From contig MNCI01022333.1 in the NCBI GenBank assembly GCA_015680685.1, positions 3,915 through 67,914 of the forward strand: a stretch of DNA of 64,000 nucleotides, written 5' to 3'. This DNA is from Gnetum montanum. Taxonomy: Eukaryota > Streptophyta > Gnetopsida > Gnetales > Gnetaceae. Within the stretch, counting starts at the first letter, position 1. The number at the start of each line of letters is the position of its first letter. Shown piece after piece: positions 24,514 through 38,060 of this stretch. Below the pieces are notes generated by a model. It did no database searches, was not told where the DNA came from, and was given only the letters and a program-made list of their open reading frames with translations. The position numbers were made by a program, and so were the translations under genes.

Positions 24514-24593
24514 GCCAGTGGCTTGGTCATTGAGTGCAATAATAATCAGAGCCGCCAGTGGCTTGGTCATTGAGTCAAATAATAATATGATGC
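24514..24593. repeat. 40-bp direct duplication in the RLK copy 2 upstream region
   Basis: Same element as at 353-432, starting at 24514 and 24554. Confidence 0.75.
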
Positions 24594-24697
24594 ACAACAT
24601 GAACTTTCCCTTGAGAGTCTTTAAATTCAGCATTCCAAGCCAGTGACGCCAAACACTCTGCAATGTTTAGGTTAAGTTGGAGATCCCAACAGCAAAC

Positions 24698-27600
24698 ATG
24701 CTGTGTAGAAGTGTTGTATTATGGCATCTAGTTTTGTTTGCCATTTGCATGATGAATAGCAGTTTTCACTCTGCAAAATTATTGCATGAACAAGACGTTG
24801 AAATCTTGGTTATATTCAAGAAAATGGTGGAGTCTGATCCTAATCGAGCTTTGGTTAATTGGCATCCTAACTCCATACACTACTGCAACTGGAGTAATGT
24901 TGAATGCAATTCAGCTAGCAGAGTGGTGAAGCTTGATCTTTACAGCATGCAAATCCAAGGTACAATATCTCCGTCCCTTAGCAATTTATCTTATCTCACG
25001 TACCTGGATCTTTGCAATAATTCATTTCATGGTACAATTCCTCCCCAGCTGGGCACCTTGAAAAACCTGCAAACTTTGTATCTATGCAAAAATAGGCTCC
25101 AGGGTACCATTCCTGACACATTTACAAACCTTACACAGCTGCAAATACTGTCCATTGCACAAAATAACTTGCATGGTAGCATTCCTCACAACATTGGCCA
25201 CATGTTCAGTCTTCAGATACTCACCCTCCAGACAAACAATCTCTCTGGTTCAATTCCCTCTTCCATAGGAAACCTCTCTTCTCTGGAATAGTTGTACATT
25301 TATCGGACACCCATAACCGGCACATTACCACAAGAAATCTGCGAGCTAAAGAATCTTATGTTTCTGTATGTTTTTGAAAATCCTCAATTGGCTGGTGATA
25401 TTCCTGAATTGGTTGGCAACATGTCTAGACTTAGCCATGTAAACATGCATCAAAATGCTTTTACAGGCTATGTTCCTTCTCAGCTGGGCACACTGGAAAA
25501 CCTATCTGTTCTCTACTTGTCAGGAAACAACCTGATAGGCAGCATTCCTCCATCTTTAGGGAACTGCAGCAATGTTCGTACACTTGTATTTGATAAAAAT
25601 TAGCTGACAGGAGTCATTTCTCTGCAGTTTGGAAGGTTGTCGTTGACTGTTTTCAGGGTAATGTCCAATCATCTTGTAAATGATGGCTCTCCCACAATTT
25701 CTATTTTATCTACTTTTTCAAATTGCTCCACCTTAAATGTTCTGGATCTATCCTCCAACAAGCTAAAGGGAATGTTTCCAGAAGTGTTCCCATTCAACCT
25801 GTCAACACTACTTTTGAATGGGAACTTTATATCTAGTCCAATTCCTTGGAAGGCCTTGGGGAAACTGGAAAACCTGATAAATCTTGATTTTTCTGATAAC
25901 AACCTCACAGGTCGTGTTTCTGGGTCGGTGGGAGAATTCAAGAAAATTCAAAGAATTGCTCTAGGTAATAACAAATTGCAAGGCAGCATATCCTCTAAAA
26001 TTGGGAGGCTTGGCTCTACTCTGTAGGAGCTTTCAATACAAAATAACTTGTTGGGGGGAATTCCTGATGCAATTGGTAACCTGACAAATCTAAGACGTTT
26101 ATTCTTGGATCATAATAACTTGTCAGGTTCAATCCCGGCCAGCTTAGGACAATGTTATAAATTAGAGCTGCTGGACCTTTCTTCAAACAAGTTTGATGGC
26201 TCCATCCCACCAGAAGTGGAAAATCTCTACAATATTCAAATCTACTTCAATTTGTCCCACAATTCCTTGCATGGAAAATTGCCAGCAGAAATTGGTAAGA
26301 TGATTCACACTGAAGCCATAAATGTTTCAGAAAATAGAATCAGTGGCACCATTCCATCTGTTCTTGAAGGCTGCAACAACCTGCAACAACTGGATTTATC
26401 GTTTAATGAGTTTCAAGAATCAATTCCAAGGTCTCTGAGCAACCTGGAGAACCTCGTGTCCATGGACCTTTCCCACAATAATATTTCTAGTTCAATACTT
26501 TTTAACCTTGAGAAATTGCAGATGCTTCAGATCCTTAATCTTTCATTCAATGATCTAAGTGGAGAAGTTCCAGAGGGAGCATCATTTCGTCATTTTAACA
26601 AGCTATCATTTTTAGGAAATCTGAAGCTCTGTGGAGAATGGGTACAGCTACCTGCTTGCACATCCGTGGCAAACACTCACACTGATTCCAAGGTAAAAAT
26701 CATTGCTCCAGTTGCTGCCTGCGCTGGTGTTTTGGTAATTTGCCTTGTTTTCTATGTATCAATCTACTGCACAAGGAGTCTGAAGGATAGAGGGGATAGA
26801 GGTGTGTTAAATTGTGAATTTGACAACTGGAAGAAGAACTATGGAAATCGGTTCTCTTACAGAGACATCAGCGAAGCCACCGGAGGATTCAACATCAACA
26901 AGCTGCTGGGTTCCACAATCCTGGCCTCCGTATATAGGGGCACTCTCAGAGATGGCACTGATGTGGCTATTAAGCTCCTTACCAAAATTAATCAAGAAGC
27001 CTTGAAAGGTTTTGTTTCAGAATGCAAGGCCTTGAGCATGGTGAAGCACAGAAATTTAGTAAATATCATCGATTTTTGTTGGGAAGGCACACACAAAGCC
27101 CTGGTCATGCCACTGATGCCCCAAGGAAGTTTGGCACAAGCCCTGCAGAGAGAGAATTAATACCTGTCCTTCAGAGAGGTGGTGAATATAGCCATGGATA
27201 TTGCACATGGGCTAGAATACCTGCATCATTATAGTAGTATTCAAATCATCCACTGTGACATAAAACCCAACAACATCTTATTTGATGAATATATGGTTGA
27301 TCATGTTGCTGATTTCGGTATTGCAAAGTTCCTCTGCACTGATTCTGTATCTTCCTTATCTTCTAGTTTGTCTCTTGCAGGATCAATTGGTTATATTCCT
27401 CCAAGTACCTACTTACATCCTGATACTTTGGCTTTATGTGAATTTTCTGAAATCATCCTTTATTTGACACTGCCTAAACTTTACCATTACAAGCCTCTAT
27501 AATACAGGTTTCTGTTATACATGATATTTATGGTTAGTCGTTACACATTCACTAATTTAGATTTTAAGAATTTTCTTAGGATTGGTTTTGACATGATAAT

Positions 27601-27947
27601 GAATTTGCAGAGTATGAAGGAGGGGAATGGTGTCGCCTAAGGGAGATGTATACAGCTATGGAGTAACCTTGTTAGAAATGGCAACAGGTAAAAGCCCAAC
27701 TGATGAAAATCCTGATGGGTTTTGCAATTTACACAGTTGGGTGCTGGATTCATTCTCTGATAAATTAGAGCAAGTGTTGCACAAAAAGCTGCCATTGGAA
27801 TGCATTGAAGATACTTTGCTGTGGAATTGCATTTCTGACTTTATAAAAATGGCACTATGCTGTACTAGTGAAAACCCTTACCAAAGACAAGACATGACCT
27901 TTGTTTCCTGTTTCTTGGAGGAACTTTCCAAGAGAATCAGTGTTTGA
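24698..27947 (+). pseudogene. LRR receptor-like kinase pseudogene, copy 2
   Basis: Collinear with the intact copy at 48682: ATG at 24698, exon 1 to 27404, intron 27405-27610, exon 2 27611-27947. Lesions are TAG at 25289-25291 (CAG in unit 1, AAG in unit 3), TAG at 25601-25603 (CAG in both sisters), TAG at 26024-26026 (TAC in the sisters) and TAA at 27158-27160 (GAA in the sisters). There is also a one-base loss in the G run at the start of exon 2 (about 27619-27625). The last exon-1 base is A instead of G, turning the kinase APE-motif Glu into Lys and weakening the donor to AA|GT. Both N-cap cysteines are still present. A 370-codon open stretch (26048-27160) covers late LRRs, the transmembrane helix and the first part of the kinase. 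Confidence 0.93.
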
Positions 27948-27994
27948 GTTTCATCTCCAAGAGAATCTTAAATAAGAAGCCACTATCATGCACC

Positions 27995-28000
27995 AATAAA
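27995..28000 (+). terminator. Candidate polyadenylation signal of RLK copy 2
   Basis: AATAAA 48 bp past the stop, matching the sister copies. Confidence 0.45.
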
Positions 28001-28011
28001 GTCCCTCACCT

Positions 28012-28070
28012 AACACCACTCAGCTACGGTGTCTTCTTCAACACCACTCAATGCCTACGTTGTCTTCTTC
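28012..28070. repeat. Tandem duplication in the RLK copy 2 3' UTR (28-bp spacing after a 3-bp deletion)
   Basis: Same duplication as at 3851-3912, but the first copy lacks three bases (CAGCTACGG for CAGCGCCTACGG). Confidence 0.7.
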
Positions 28071-29369
28071 TTGAAGAGTCAACATCTAAGTTTCACTCCA
28101 CCATTCAAAGTATATTATCCTCCAGGGGTTATTCATAAGTTTCCAGCATGCATATTGATTAAGTTTGTGGGGTGTATTATCCTCCAAGGCTTATCCATAT
28201 TTTTGATGCGTGTGCTTATGTCTGTATTATGCATTATACCATCTAGGCGTTCTTCATGTTTTGATATTATACTTATTAGTAAACAAATTTTGTTAACTTT
28301 TGTTGCTTTTTTCAAGTTTCCACTTGAGAATAGAATTAAACTTAGGAATTAACCATGAACGCTAAAGATATGTTAAGGAATTACACCTTCCAAGCTTTTT
28401 AATTACCCTTGGCAGTTTCGTACCTGTTTCATGGGGGGAACTCGTGGCATATTGACAACTAAAATTTTTCCCCTTTAAATTTAAGGATGATAACCTTAAA
28501 TTTAAGAGTCCGAGTACCTTATTAGTATTTGTAAGACGTTACTAGATGCTCTTTTGAATCTAAATCTTTGATTATGTTTATGCTTAAGACAAACAACCAA
28601 TATAATATTTAGTTGGAACATAGTTAATAATTTAAGTATTTTAACAATAACTTAGATGTACAACATTTTTTTTCATGGTAGGGTAAGTATTAGAAGAGTA
28701 AGTTATATTAAATAAAATACAAAACAAACTTTTTCATTGGGTAAATAAAATAAGTACTATAATTTTTCTATGTGTGGCATGTTTGTGTTGGCCCTAATTT
28801 TCTAAAGTGGTGGTTTATGAATCTTAGCCAACTTTTATTAATAAACCTTTATGAATATGGGCAATTTCCAAACAAGTTAAAATCTCCTATTCTAAAGTTG
28901 CTTTTGTTTAGATTAATAGGTATAGAAGATAGATGACTATATATACCCTAGGACATATAGCGAACATGAGACATTCATAAAACTTAAAACCAACTTTATA
29001 AAGTAGTGTTACCCCAATAATTTAGGGTGCTTGAAATATAAGGAATTGATTATAAATTAAAGGAGTTGAAATTGAACCAACATTAATATTAAGTAATACC
29101 AAATGTTAGGTGTTTAATATTAATTCATGGTTTATTGTTTATTAGAATCCACCAAATAGATTAAACACAAAGAATGTGTAAGAACGTTAATTTTACCAAA
29201 GCTCTATGGATCACTTAAAAATTTTCAGGCCTTCTAGATATGATTTAATGCTAATCAAACTTAAAATAAAAATACCTTTAAGAAAAGTATTTCAATTAAA
29301 AAAGTGAACATCATATTAATAATTAGTCAAGTGTTTCCTTAGCCATAAAAGTCATGGCATTTGATGAGA
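28071..29369. other. Spacer, no gene seen, unit 2
   Basis: Carries about twenty substitutions not shared by units 1 and 3. No coding feature. Confidence 0.6.
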
Positions 29370-29521
29370 GCAGTTACTCTAGTAGTTATTCTAATTATTA
29401 GAGTGGTTACTCTAGCGGTTTCTTTAGTAGTTATTCTAATTATTAAAGTGGTTACTCTAGTGGTTTCTTTAGCAATTATGCTAATTATTAGAGTGGTTGC
29501 TCTCATTATTAGAGTAGTTGC
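29370..29521. repeat. 45-bp minisatellite, unit 2
   Basis: Counterpart of 5212-5363, with the same unit structure. Confidence 0.75.
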
Positions 29522-31268
29522 TCCCAAGCCTATAAATACAATGCCCACGTGCACAATTGGGAGAAAAAGTCTTATAGCAGTCAAGTAGCAAAACTCTTGT
29601 AATCTGTTTTAAGGTTAGAATATTTTCCAAGTGCCCGTAGTAGGATGTTAAGTGTCGACAGATCTTTATTCGAGCATTGTGTACCTGAGCACACCTTGTG
29701 TATAGCAATAAAGATGAGCTCTTTGATTCATCCTTATAGCACTTGAGATTTGTTTTCTTACACATTTCTTTTATTTTATTTTCTTATACATTTATTTTAT
29801 TTTATGCACTTTATATTTTTGTTATTAGCATAGTAATTCATTTTGATCAATTAAGAAAATCGTTAAATTACACTCAGTACGATCACTTTGAACATGTGTG
29901 CAATGCTTGGTAACCTAGTAACGATTAGCGTTTGGTAATCCTAGTAGCGTTGCACTGGTTCAGGATGTGTACGACAAGTGAAAATGGATACTGGTGTTAG
30001 GATTAGTTAAAGCCTAGTTAATCAGTAGTTAAGTTAAATTAGTCACTTAGTTATCTCTCTCTCCTCCCTTACTAGCAACAGGACATAAAAACATAAAAGC
30101 TATAAAAATCATATGCCTCAAGCTTACTTAACCATACAATTGTGAGATACCAGTAAGCTTGAGAAGACAATGATCAACCAACCCGTCCTTGCTCCAAAAA
30201 GGCGCATAGGCACTTAGTCCTTGGAATTCGATCGGATCGTGTGTGAAATGCTCGTATTCGTATGGTTGAGCATAGGGGTACCTCGCCACTCATCATTGGC
30301 ACCATTGCTAAGGACTTAGTTGTTTGTGTGCTAACTAGAACATAGGAAATCATTCACATCATTGGAACGAACCCTTAGGGTTAGTTGAGAAAATAATAAA
30401 CAAGAATACATTGCACACTTGATGAGTGGCGAGGTACCCCTACACTCAACCATACGAATACGAGCGTTACATGCACGATCCGGTTGAATTTCGCAGACTA
30501 AGTGCCTACATGCCTTATAGAACACTTAAGATTAATCGTTCGTTGTCTTCCCAGACTTACTTGTATTTGTCACGGTTGTATGGTTAAGTAAGTCTGAGGT
30601 ATGTGATTTTTATATCTTTTCTGTTTTATTGCCTATGCTAATGAGGTAAAGGGTGAAGAGACTAATTAACTAAATTTAACTAACTAACTAAGCCTTAATT
30701 AACCTAGCATCATCATCCGTTCCCACTTGCCGTTCATACCCTGAACCAATGCAACCTTCTGGGATTACCAAACGCTAGTCGTTACTGGGATTACCAAGCA
30801 TAACGCACATGCTCGAAGCGGTCGTATTAAATGCACTTAACTATAGGAGAAGGGTTGAGAAAGATTTAATTAACTAATAAAGAATTGAAACGATAAATGA
30901 TAAATAACAATAATTAAAGTCCTAATTAGCTTAGTCCATGCACTGCAAGGTTTATCCAAAAGTTTGTCTTTATTTCTGTACACAAACTTGTGTTCAGGTA
31001 CAATATTTGCTCAAATAAAGATCCGTTCACTTTCGAGCTCCTACTGCAAGCACATGGAAATTATTTTATCTCTGGAGAGGTAAAATTGCCAAAGTTTCAC
31101 TAAAGTCTAGATCTAGATGGAGAAACAAGGAAGAGTTGCCTCTTATTTATACACTTGGTAGTGCACCGTTAGTTCCATTCAGTCAAGAATCCCATACCTT
31201 CCCAATATTTTGTAAGGAACTCAAGGATGATTTTTTATTCAGTCATGGGGATATGATGGGATGCGATA
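29498..31268. mobile_element. Convergent pair of LTR-like repeats, unit 2
   Basis: Counterpart of 5340-7110: arm 1 about 29498-30303, arm 2 about 31268-30415, with both TATA-like and AATAAAG landmarks kept. Confidence 0.6.
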
Positions 31269-31339
31269 TCGCATGTGCCGCGATATCACGTCAGTCACAA
31301 TATCACATCCCCTGCGATATCACGTACGTGATATCATAG
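31263..31339. repeat. 17-bp GATATCAC array, unit 2
   Basis: Counterpart of 7105-7181. The terminal palindrome is degraded on its right side (GTGATATCATAG). Confidence 0.65.
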
Positions 31340-31368
31340 AGGGTTACGCAATATCCTCCTTTTGGAAC

Positions 31369-32210
31369 TTGCCCATCTAGATCATTGAACGAAATATTGA
31401 GACTTTGAAGCATTTACAGTTTCTCAAGTTCAAAGGGTATGGGACTAGAAATATTGTTGTGGGAAAGGTCCATGGACACTAGGTATCCCAGCTGGCTCAG
31501 AGACCCTGGAATGTTTCCTTGAAACTCATTAAAAGAGAAATTCAGATATTGCAGGTTTTTGCAACCTTCAAGACAAGCCGAAACTGTGTCGTTGATTCTT
31601 TGCTAAAACATCTATTGCTAGCGCATGAATCATGTGACCAATTTCTATTGGCAATCTCCCATGCAAAGCGTTGCATGACAAATTACAGTAGAATTGAATG
31701 TTGTATAGATTTTCCCCCTCCGATGGGATGGAGCCTTCAAAATTATTTGAAGAAAGGTCTAGAAGCTCTAATATGTAACATTCTCCTAGGTTGGAAAGAA
31801 TGGTACCTAACAAATTATTATGATCCAAGACTAAACATCTTAGATTTTTCAGGTTACCATTTCCATAATTCTGCCTAACAAGTAGTTATTGGGTATTGAA
31901 AGCTCAGACAGAGCAGAGCTAAGCCACCCAATTTGAGCTGGTATTCTGCCTTCCAACTACTTGTTTCCTAAAGAATTTTTTTGAATTTTCTTGAATTCTA
32001 CCACCAATCCAAAAATCCCTGCTGTGAACTTTTGCTAGACAAATCAAGTTCTATTAAGTTTTCCAGCCTTGATAAGGCATCCCAAGGAATTGACCCATAA
32101 ATATGATTCCCATTCAACGTTAGTGAAGTCAAGTTTCATGGGAACACTCTGGGTAATATTCCAATAAGCTTGTTGAAGGATAAATCTACAGACACTAAAT
32201 GAGCTTGTAC
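31369..32210 (-). pseudogene. Antisense LRR ectodomain relic, unit 2
   Basis: Counterpart of 7213-8050, matching LRRs 12-23 of the main RLK on the minus strand. The longest open piece is 31568-31828. No kinase. Confidence 0.85.
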
Positions 32211-33143
32211 AAGAGTAATCTTCAGTAATTCATAAATTCTTAGATTCAACATCTATTAATTTAAGAAACTAAGCATACTCTAAATAACAAGTTTGGCTTT
32301 CTAACATTGAATGAACTTACAAGTTGAATTGCAAGTTGTATGCATGACTAATAATTGAATTGGTGATATCATAATTAGAGTTATTTTAATAACTAAAGGT
32401 AATTGGAAAACAAGGATCCTTTGATAAGATGATTGCATTTTGCTTATCACTTACTCTTATCTAGAGTCATTAACTAATTATTATAGCCAAACTGCTTATT
32501 TGAGAAACACAAATAGGATTCCATCACTAAGAATTCAAATAGGCATATAGCTTAAAATTCCTTATCAAGAGTGAATATACTAACTATGCAATATAAATAG
32601 CATTGAGGATGAAAACCACATGTTTTTTTTTAAACAATGTTCTGTAATGTAAGCATATTATATATAATTAGGGTATTACAACAATACTCATAGCACTTAC
32701 ATTTCTACTATCTAGTAGATCCAAAGGGTTTATAAATGTAATAAAATTTCAGTTTTTAATTTTCTAGTCTTCATATAGACATATTGGTAATATGTTGAAG
32801 TGTTGCATCCAAACAACTTTAACAAAGTTCAAATTAGGAATTGTTTTTCTAATGTTGATTTATAGTTATTTAGCTTGTATGATTAATTTGTGTCCTAATC
32901 ACTATACTACACCCCTAAGCCAAGATAAATGCATATTGTAATAGTGAACATTATGAAAAAAAGAATTAAGCAAACTATAAAAATAACTTAACCAAGTTTC
33001 ATATTCATCTCTGATGTGGAAACCCTTGCTAAGGTATCCTCCAAAAACAACTCCCAATATTAGCACTCAAATGTTGTGGAAAGTGGATAAGGGCTTCCAC
33101 ATTAGGGATAGATATAGATAAAGAAGAAAATCCAATGATAAAC
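32211..33143. other. Spacer, no gene seen, unit 2
   Basis: Counterpart of 8051-8984; about 248 bp of it (about 32543-32790) is deleted in unit 3. Confidence 0.5.
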
Positions 33144-33633
33144 ATGTTAGATGGTAAAATAAGGAAAATCAACATTGCCTACCTCTAAAAAACAAGATGA
33201 AGAAAGGAAAAAGCTTGAGATTTCGACAAAGGCTACAAACTTTTCTACCTAGAAAAAGAAAATCAACGCAAGGAAGTGGCATCATCTTTGATCAATTTGT
33301 TAAAGATAAGATGGTACAAGTATACCACCATAGCGATAGTATTATGGATATAAAACTTATATTTGGCAATAAGATCATCAACATTATCAATGTAAATGCT
33401 CCAAAATTTGACCTAACAAATTCGATCAAGCAAAGTTTTTGAGATTCAATGGATTTTGTGATTTAAGGAACTTTCAAACAAAAAAGCATATTTATTGGGA
33501 GGGATTTAATGGTTATGTTGGATCTATGAAGATTATATATGATAAGATTCACGAAGGACACGAACTTGGAAAGTGAGATGAGATGGAATATTTGCTACTA
33601 CAAGTTGTAAGTGCCTACAACTTTGGCTATTGA
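33144..33633 (+). pseudogene. LINE endonuclease relic, unit 2
   Basis: Counterpart of 8986-9475, with the same INIA, GSGIIFD, INVNAPKF and GFNGYVGS blocks and the same breaks. Confidence 0.7.
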
Positions 33634-33704
33634 AATGGTGGTATCTTGAATGTTCTAAATTTTCTACATGTACTTGCACCTTGAATCAATGTATACAATG
33701 CATG

Positions 33705-34060
33705 GAACTCATTTATTTTAACTACTCTATGTTAATTTTCAAGGAAAGATCTTTGATGTCCAATTTCATATCTATTATACTCAACTAGGCTCTTCCCATA
33801 ATAATTGAAAATTCTTCCCTGTTACCTCCTATGTGAATCACCAAGAAATCTATACGATAAGACCACCCACTTATAGTGAACACAACATCATCAACCTATC
33901 TTAGTGGTATAATAACAACCTTATCTATAATCACTAACTTGATATTGCTCTTCTTCAGTGTGGGTAGGTCATAGGCTTTGTACATTTCCTATAAAATGAT
34001 GTTTAACGTTGAACCTAAGTTTAGTAGAGCTTTGCATAGTGGATTTCCTGCTAAGATTGG
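33705..34060 (-). pseudogene. Ty3/gypsy protease relic (antisense), unit 2
   Basis: Counterpart of 9545-9900; the minus strand reads NLGSTLNI and IIMGRA blocks with stops. Confidence 0.6.
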
Positions 34061-35228
34061 TTATCTTTTATAGAAGAATGTCAACTTTGATTTGGACTCT
34101 ACATGAGTAAGGACTACTATTTTAATAGTGGTGTTAGCATTTGTTTGTCCTATTGGATGAATTTGTTAATCACATGGAGGCATTTGAATGTTGTTACCCT
34201 TTGTTGCTCTCTTACTTAGATGAAGTGATGGGTTCACTAGGATAATCCATAAGGCTTGAAAGTCATAGTGAAAAAAGGGCATTTCCTGTGTTAATGTTTA
34301 AAACTACTAGCACCATTATCCATATGTATGTATGCTACAGGTGGCAATTTTTATGATTTCATACAAACATTTGCTGCAAATTAGTCAACTATCATTTTAC
34401 ATTATTCCTACCACCTTTTACATTTCCACCTACAATTGCCTACTTTCTCTGACTTTGTTTCTCCAAGGACTTATGAAAGCAAAGAAGAAAACTGGAAACT
34501 GAATGATTTCAAGCCAGAGAACTGGAAACTGAATGAAAAATTGATTACCAATGAGTCACCAACAATTCCGACGTTGGTCTGTTGCAGCATCATTTACGTG
34601 GTTTTAAGCTACTATGCTGATATCTGCACGAGACTGCCAGAGAGTCTTAGATGCTTTATTCCGAAATCTACAGAATCCTATCAATGAAGAAAAATTTCTG
34701 CATATTTTAGTGGATAATGTGCTGCGGAAAATTCCAACAGTTATGTGCATTTTCTAGACAAAAACTTTTACGAAACTTTGAGACCCAAATCCATATTGAT
34801 AGTGAATAGCGGGTTGAAGAAGGTATCAAATGATCATCAACCTACATAACAAATTTAACAACATGAGGATCTGACCATAATGTATATGAATCACATGTAT
34901 CACATAAACATCTTTGTTTTCTAACACCATCTAAAAAAGAAATCAAGTTTTTGTCTCTTGATGGAATATTCAACAATTGGCGTCAATGCCTTACCGAGCA
35001 AATCTGTGGCTAGATCCATCACTATTATGAATGGTGGTATACCACTTTGGACTTTGACCTTTTGGAAAAAGTTATCAAATCCAATTTGACTGAACATTTA
35101 ATTTGTCAAGTGTGGATAGACCCTGAGCAGCAGAAAAAAGTATCAAATCCAATTTGACTCTTACAAGTCATAGAGCAATTAGTCCATGCTCTACTTATAG
35201 CTTGGGTCTACCTCAAAAAACCTAACCA
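34061..35228. other. Spacer, no gene supported, unit 2
   Basis: Includes the unassigned 83-codon ORF 34436-34687, identical to the one in unit 1. Confidence 0.4.
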
Positions 35229-35400
35229 ATGATAGGTAGCTCAAGCGGTTAGATCATTGTAACAAACATATCTAGTGATAATTAGCTAAAGGAATTAGTA
35301 GGCAAGAGGTTTCTAGTTCGAATCACACTTATAATAATGGCTTTCATATAACTACCTCATGATAAATGACCGATGTTGTGCCTATTGTATATATTTTAAG
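35229..35400 (+). mobile_element. tRNA-derived SINE-like relic, unit 2
   Basis: Box A at 35237-35248 and box B at 35315-35324; counterpart of 11071-11240. Confidence 0.4.
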
Positions 35401-38060
35401 AATTGGTATGAATATTTCTGTCTATGGTTAAAACAATAATTTTTGTTCCAAAAATATAGAATCCATGCCTTGTGATAACCTTTATCCCATCATTTTGATA
35501 GCTGATTTTGGTGAAGCAAACTAGAGAGAAATACGAGGAAAATATAATTTTAAGGGTTTATTAAAAGGAAAAAATAATTCATATGTAAACTTGAACATTT
35601 CATCTTCAGGATCAAAGCATCAGAACATGTCAATCCTTTAACTTCCAAATGAAAATTTGGAAGAAAACAATGAACCCCACATGTTGAATGTTTTGACAAA
35701 CTGATATTTTAGATCATATAATATCAATGCACAACAACATCCTTCTTTGATTGATCCCTGCAAGAAGATTTTTTATATAAAAAATTTAAATATAAAACCT
35801 ATCACTTAATAAAAGAATTGAACCTTCCAGTAATTAAAATGCATTAAGGATCTAGCTCTTCATTGAGGAAAATGGCAAAAGATAACTGATGTAACTATCC
35901 CCATTTTGCTCGGACAAGGCAAAGAAGATTATGAGTAATTAAAATGAAGGGCCTAATATAATGAAACATATTTTATTTAAAAGGGTAACTTTGCAATGGC
36001 TAAAACTGAACTGTGTAATAAAAAACAGTTTACTTCATTTCAAAATCACTGACTACCAATAAAAGGCTATCTTAATACATATACATACCTTAATACATAT
36101 ACATACTAAAATGCTTAGCCTGAAAAAAGAAGTATTAAGAAAATGACAACTTTAAATTATTAGAATATTTCACAGAGCAAGGAACAAGCCACTCGTTTGT
36201 GATCCTATAAAAAAGAATAGAACATACCCACGAGCAGAAGCCCAGCGTGACAACTGATATAACTGCACAACTTCATTTGAGGCATGACATGCTAAAAGAA
36301 GATAATTGCGAGGCTGAACCATCCAAGCATATCTCATGAACAAGCCTGAGTATATACACATTGCTGCACATTCAGATAAACATAAGAAGCCAAAACAAAG
36401 TAGCTATGGTGTCAAAAACACCACCACTGGACATAAGAGTAATGAATCTGTGAGAACAAGAATCAGTAACACTAAGAATTATTAAAGAAAGACTGATAAG
36501 TAAAAGTAAATGAACAAGTAGTCTGTTGCATGAATGTTCCCATCATTACAGTTAACATTGATCATTTTCTTCTTTACTCAATAAAATCCCTAGCTAATTC
36601 TGAAGTATATCCCTTTACAACATATAGTACACAGAACAGAACTGTTTTTATTACATCCTAAATCCCAGCGATCTGCAGTCATTAATTTCTTATAAATCTC
36701 AGCATAACCCCTTGAGATTAAACTTGTGAAAAATGCAAATCATAGGCAACAAAGAAGTTAACGCTTGTATATTATGTAGTTTAAAAAATATATCTACAAA
36801 TAATTAGTACTGCCAAAAATTTCACATCCCATACTCTCATTTGGCTTTGAGGGCCATTTCTTACATATTAATAGTTTTTCGCCTTCATTTTAATTTTTTT
36901 CCCACTTAGTGTTCCACATTGTCAAATGTCAGCTCAAATCAGTTGGCCTTGTTAGGAGAAGTGTTTTTTGCTTATACACATTTGGATGCTAGACGTGGCA
37001 AACTTGGGCTATTTTGTCTAGTGATGAAGACATGTTTGTGTATAGAAAAGTATTGGCTGCTGAAGGCTAACATTTTCTGAAGGCACAGCTAAATTTTGTA
37101 TGTGATCTACCTGCATTTCTTTGTTTTAATTCTTAAATACAACCCCAAAGTCTCTATAAAAAGATAACTTAAATTTTCAACAGTTAATCTACAAGCTCAT
37201 GTGCCAGCCCTAGTGCTCAAACACTGAATTTTATAAATGAAAACGTCAGAATCAGTGTGAATTGGCAATAACTTAGTAAAAAACACATAAGTGGTTAAGC
37301 TAATGATGAACTCAGCTTGGAAATATGTGAATAAATATCAATCCTGGTTATTGTTCATTTACAATTCAGCATATCAGTTATTGCTTGACATGCTTTCTGC
37401 AGCAGTTCGTTAGCATTTTTGTGTCCTACCAATGACTGCCACGTCAACATCCTTGTTCAAAGCTCTTACCCTGTCAGGTCATCCTTCCTATCCTAACATA
37501 TATTAGCAATAAATTGAAAGACTAATGAATCATTATTGATATTTTTAAATTAAAAATACCACGTCAAACAATTGAAATAAGCACTAACACCTTTAATTGA
37601 AACAACTGAAATATTAGCAAATGCAATATTGAAGATTAATAACATATTTTTATGCAATATTTTACATTGAGTACATTAAATATAGATGCAATTGTAAGAT
37701 TGCAAATTTAATTGATTTGTTCTAAATATTACTTTGATAATTTTATTAAGGATATTTTCAAAATTCATCGCAAATATATTTCTAGCCGGGAGATAAAATT
37801 TCAATTTCATTTTTAATTATGTTTAAAGATCTTACAAGGTTTATTATTTTTTAAAAGTCAAAACAATGTTCCCAAAAATTTTAACAATGGTTAAAAGGGC
37901 TACTGCCGTAAACTCCAAGATGCAGGCCCTGTTTATTCGTTGGTGTTGGTGTCATTCCGGAAACATTTACAAGAAACTGAACGATGGAAACTATCATAAA
38001 TTTTTTTATATAGAAAAGATGCCGGTTACAACGTAGTAGATCTAGTAGCGTTTTATTAAT
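35401..38060. other. Long spacer, no gene seen, unit 2
   Basis: Counterpart of 11241-13900. An 18-bp duplication lies at 36071-36106. The uninterrupted sequence near 37860-37880 shows the empty site of the retrotransposon found in unit 3. Confidence 0.5.
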
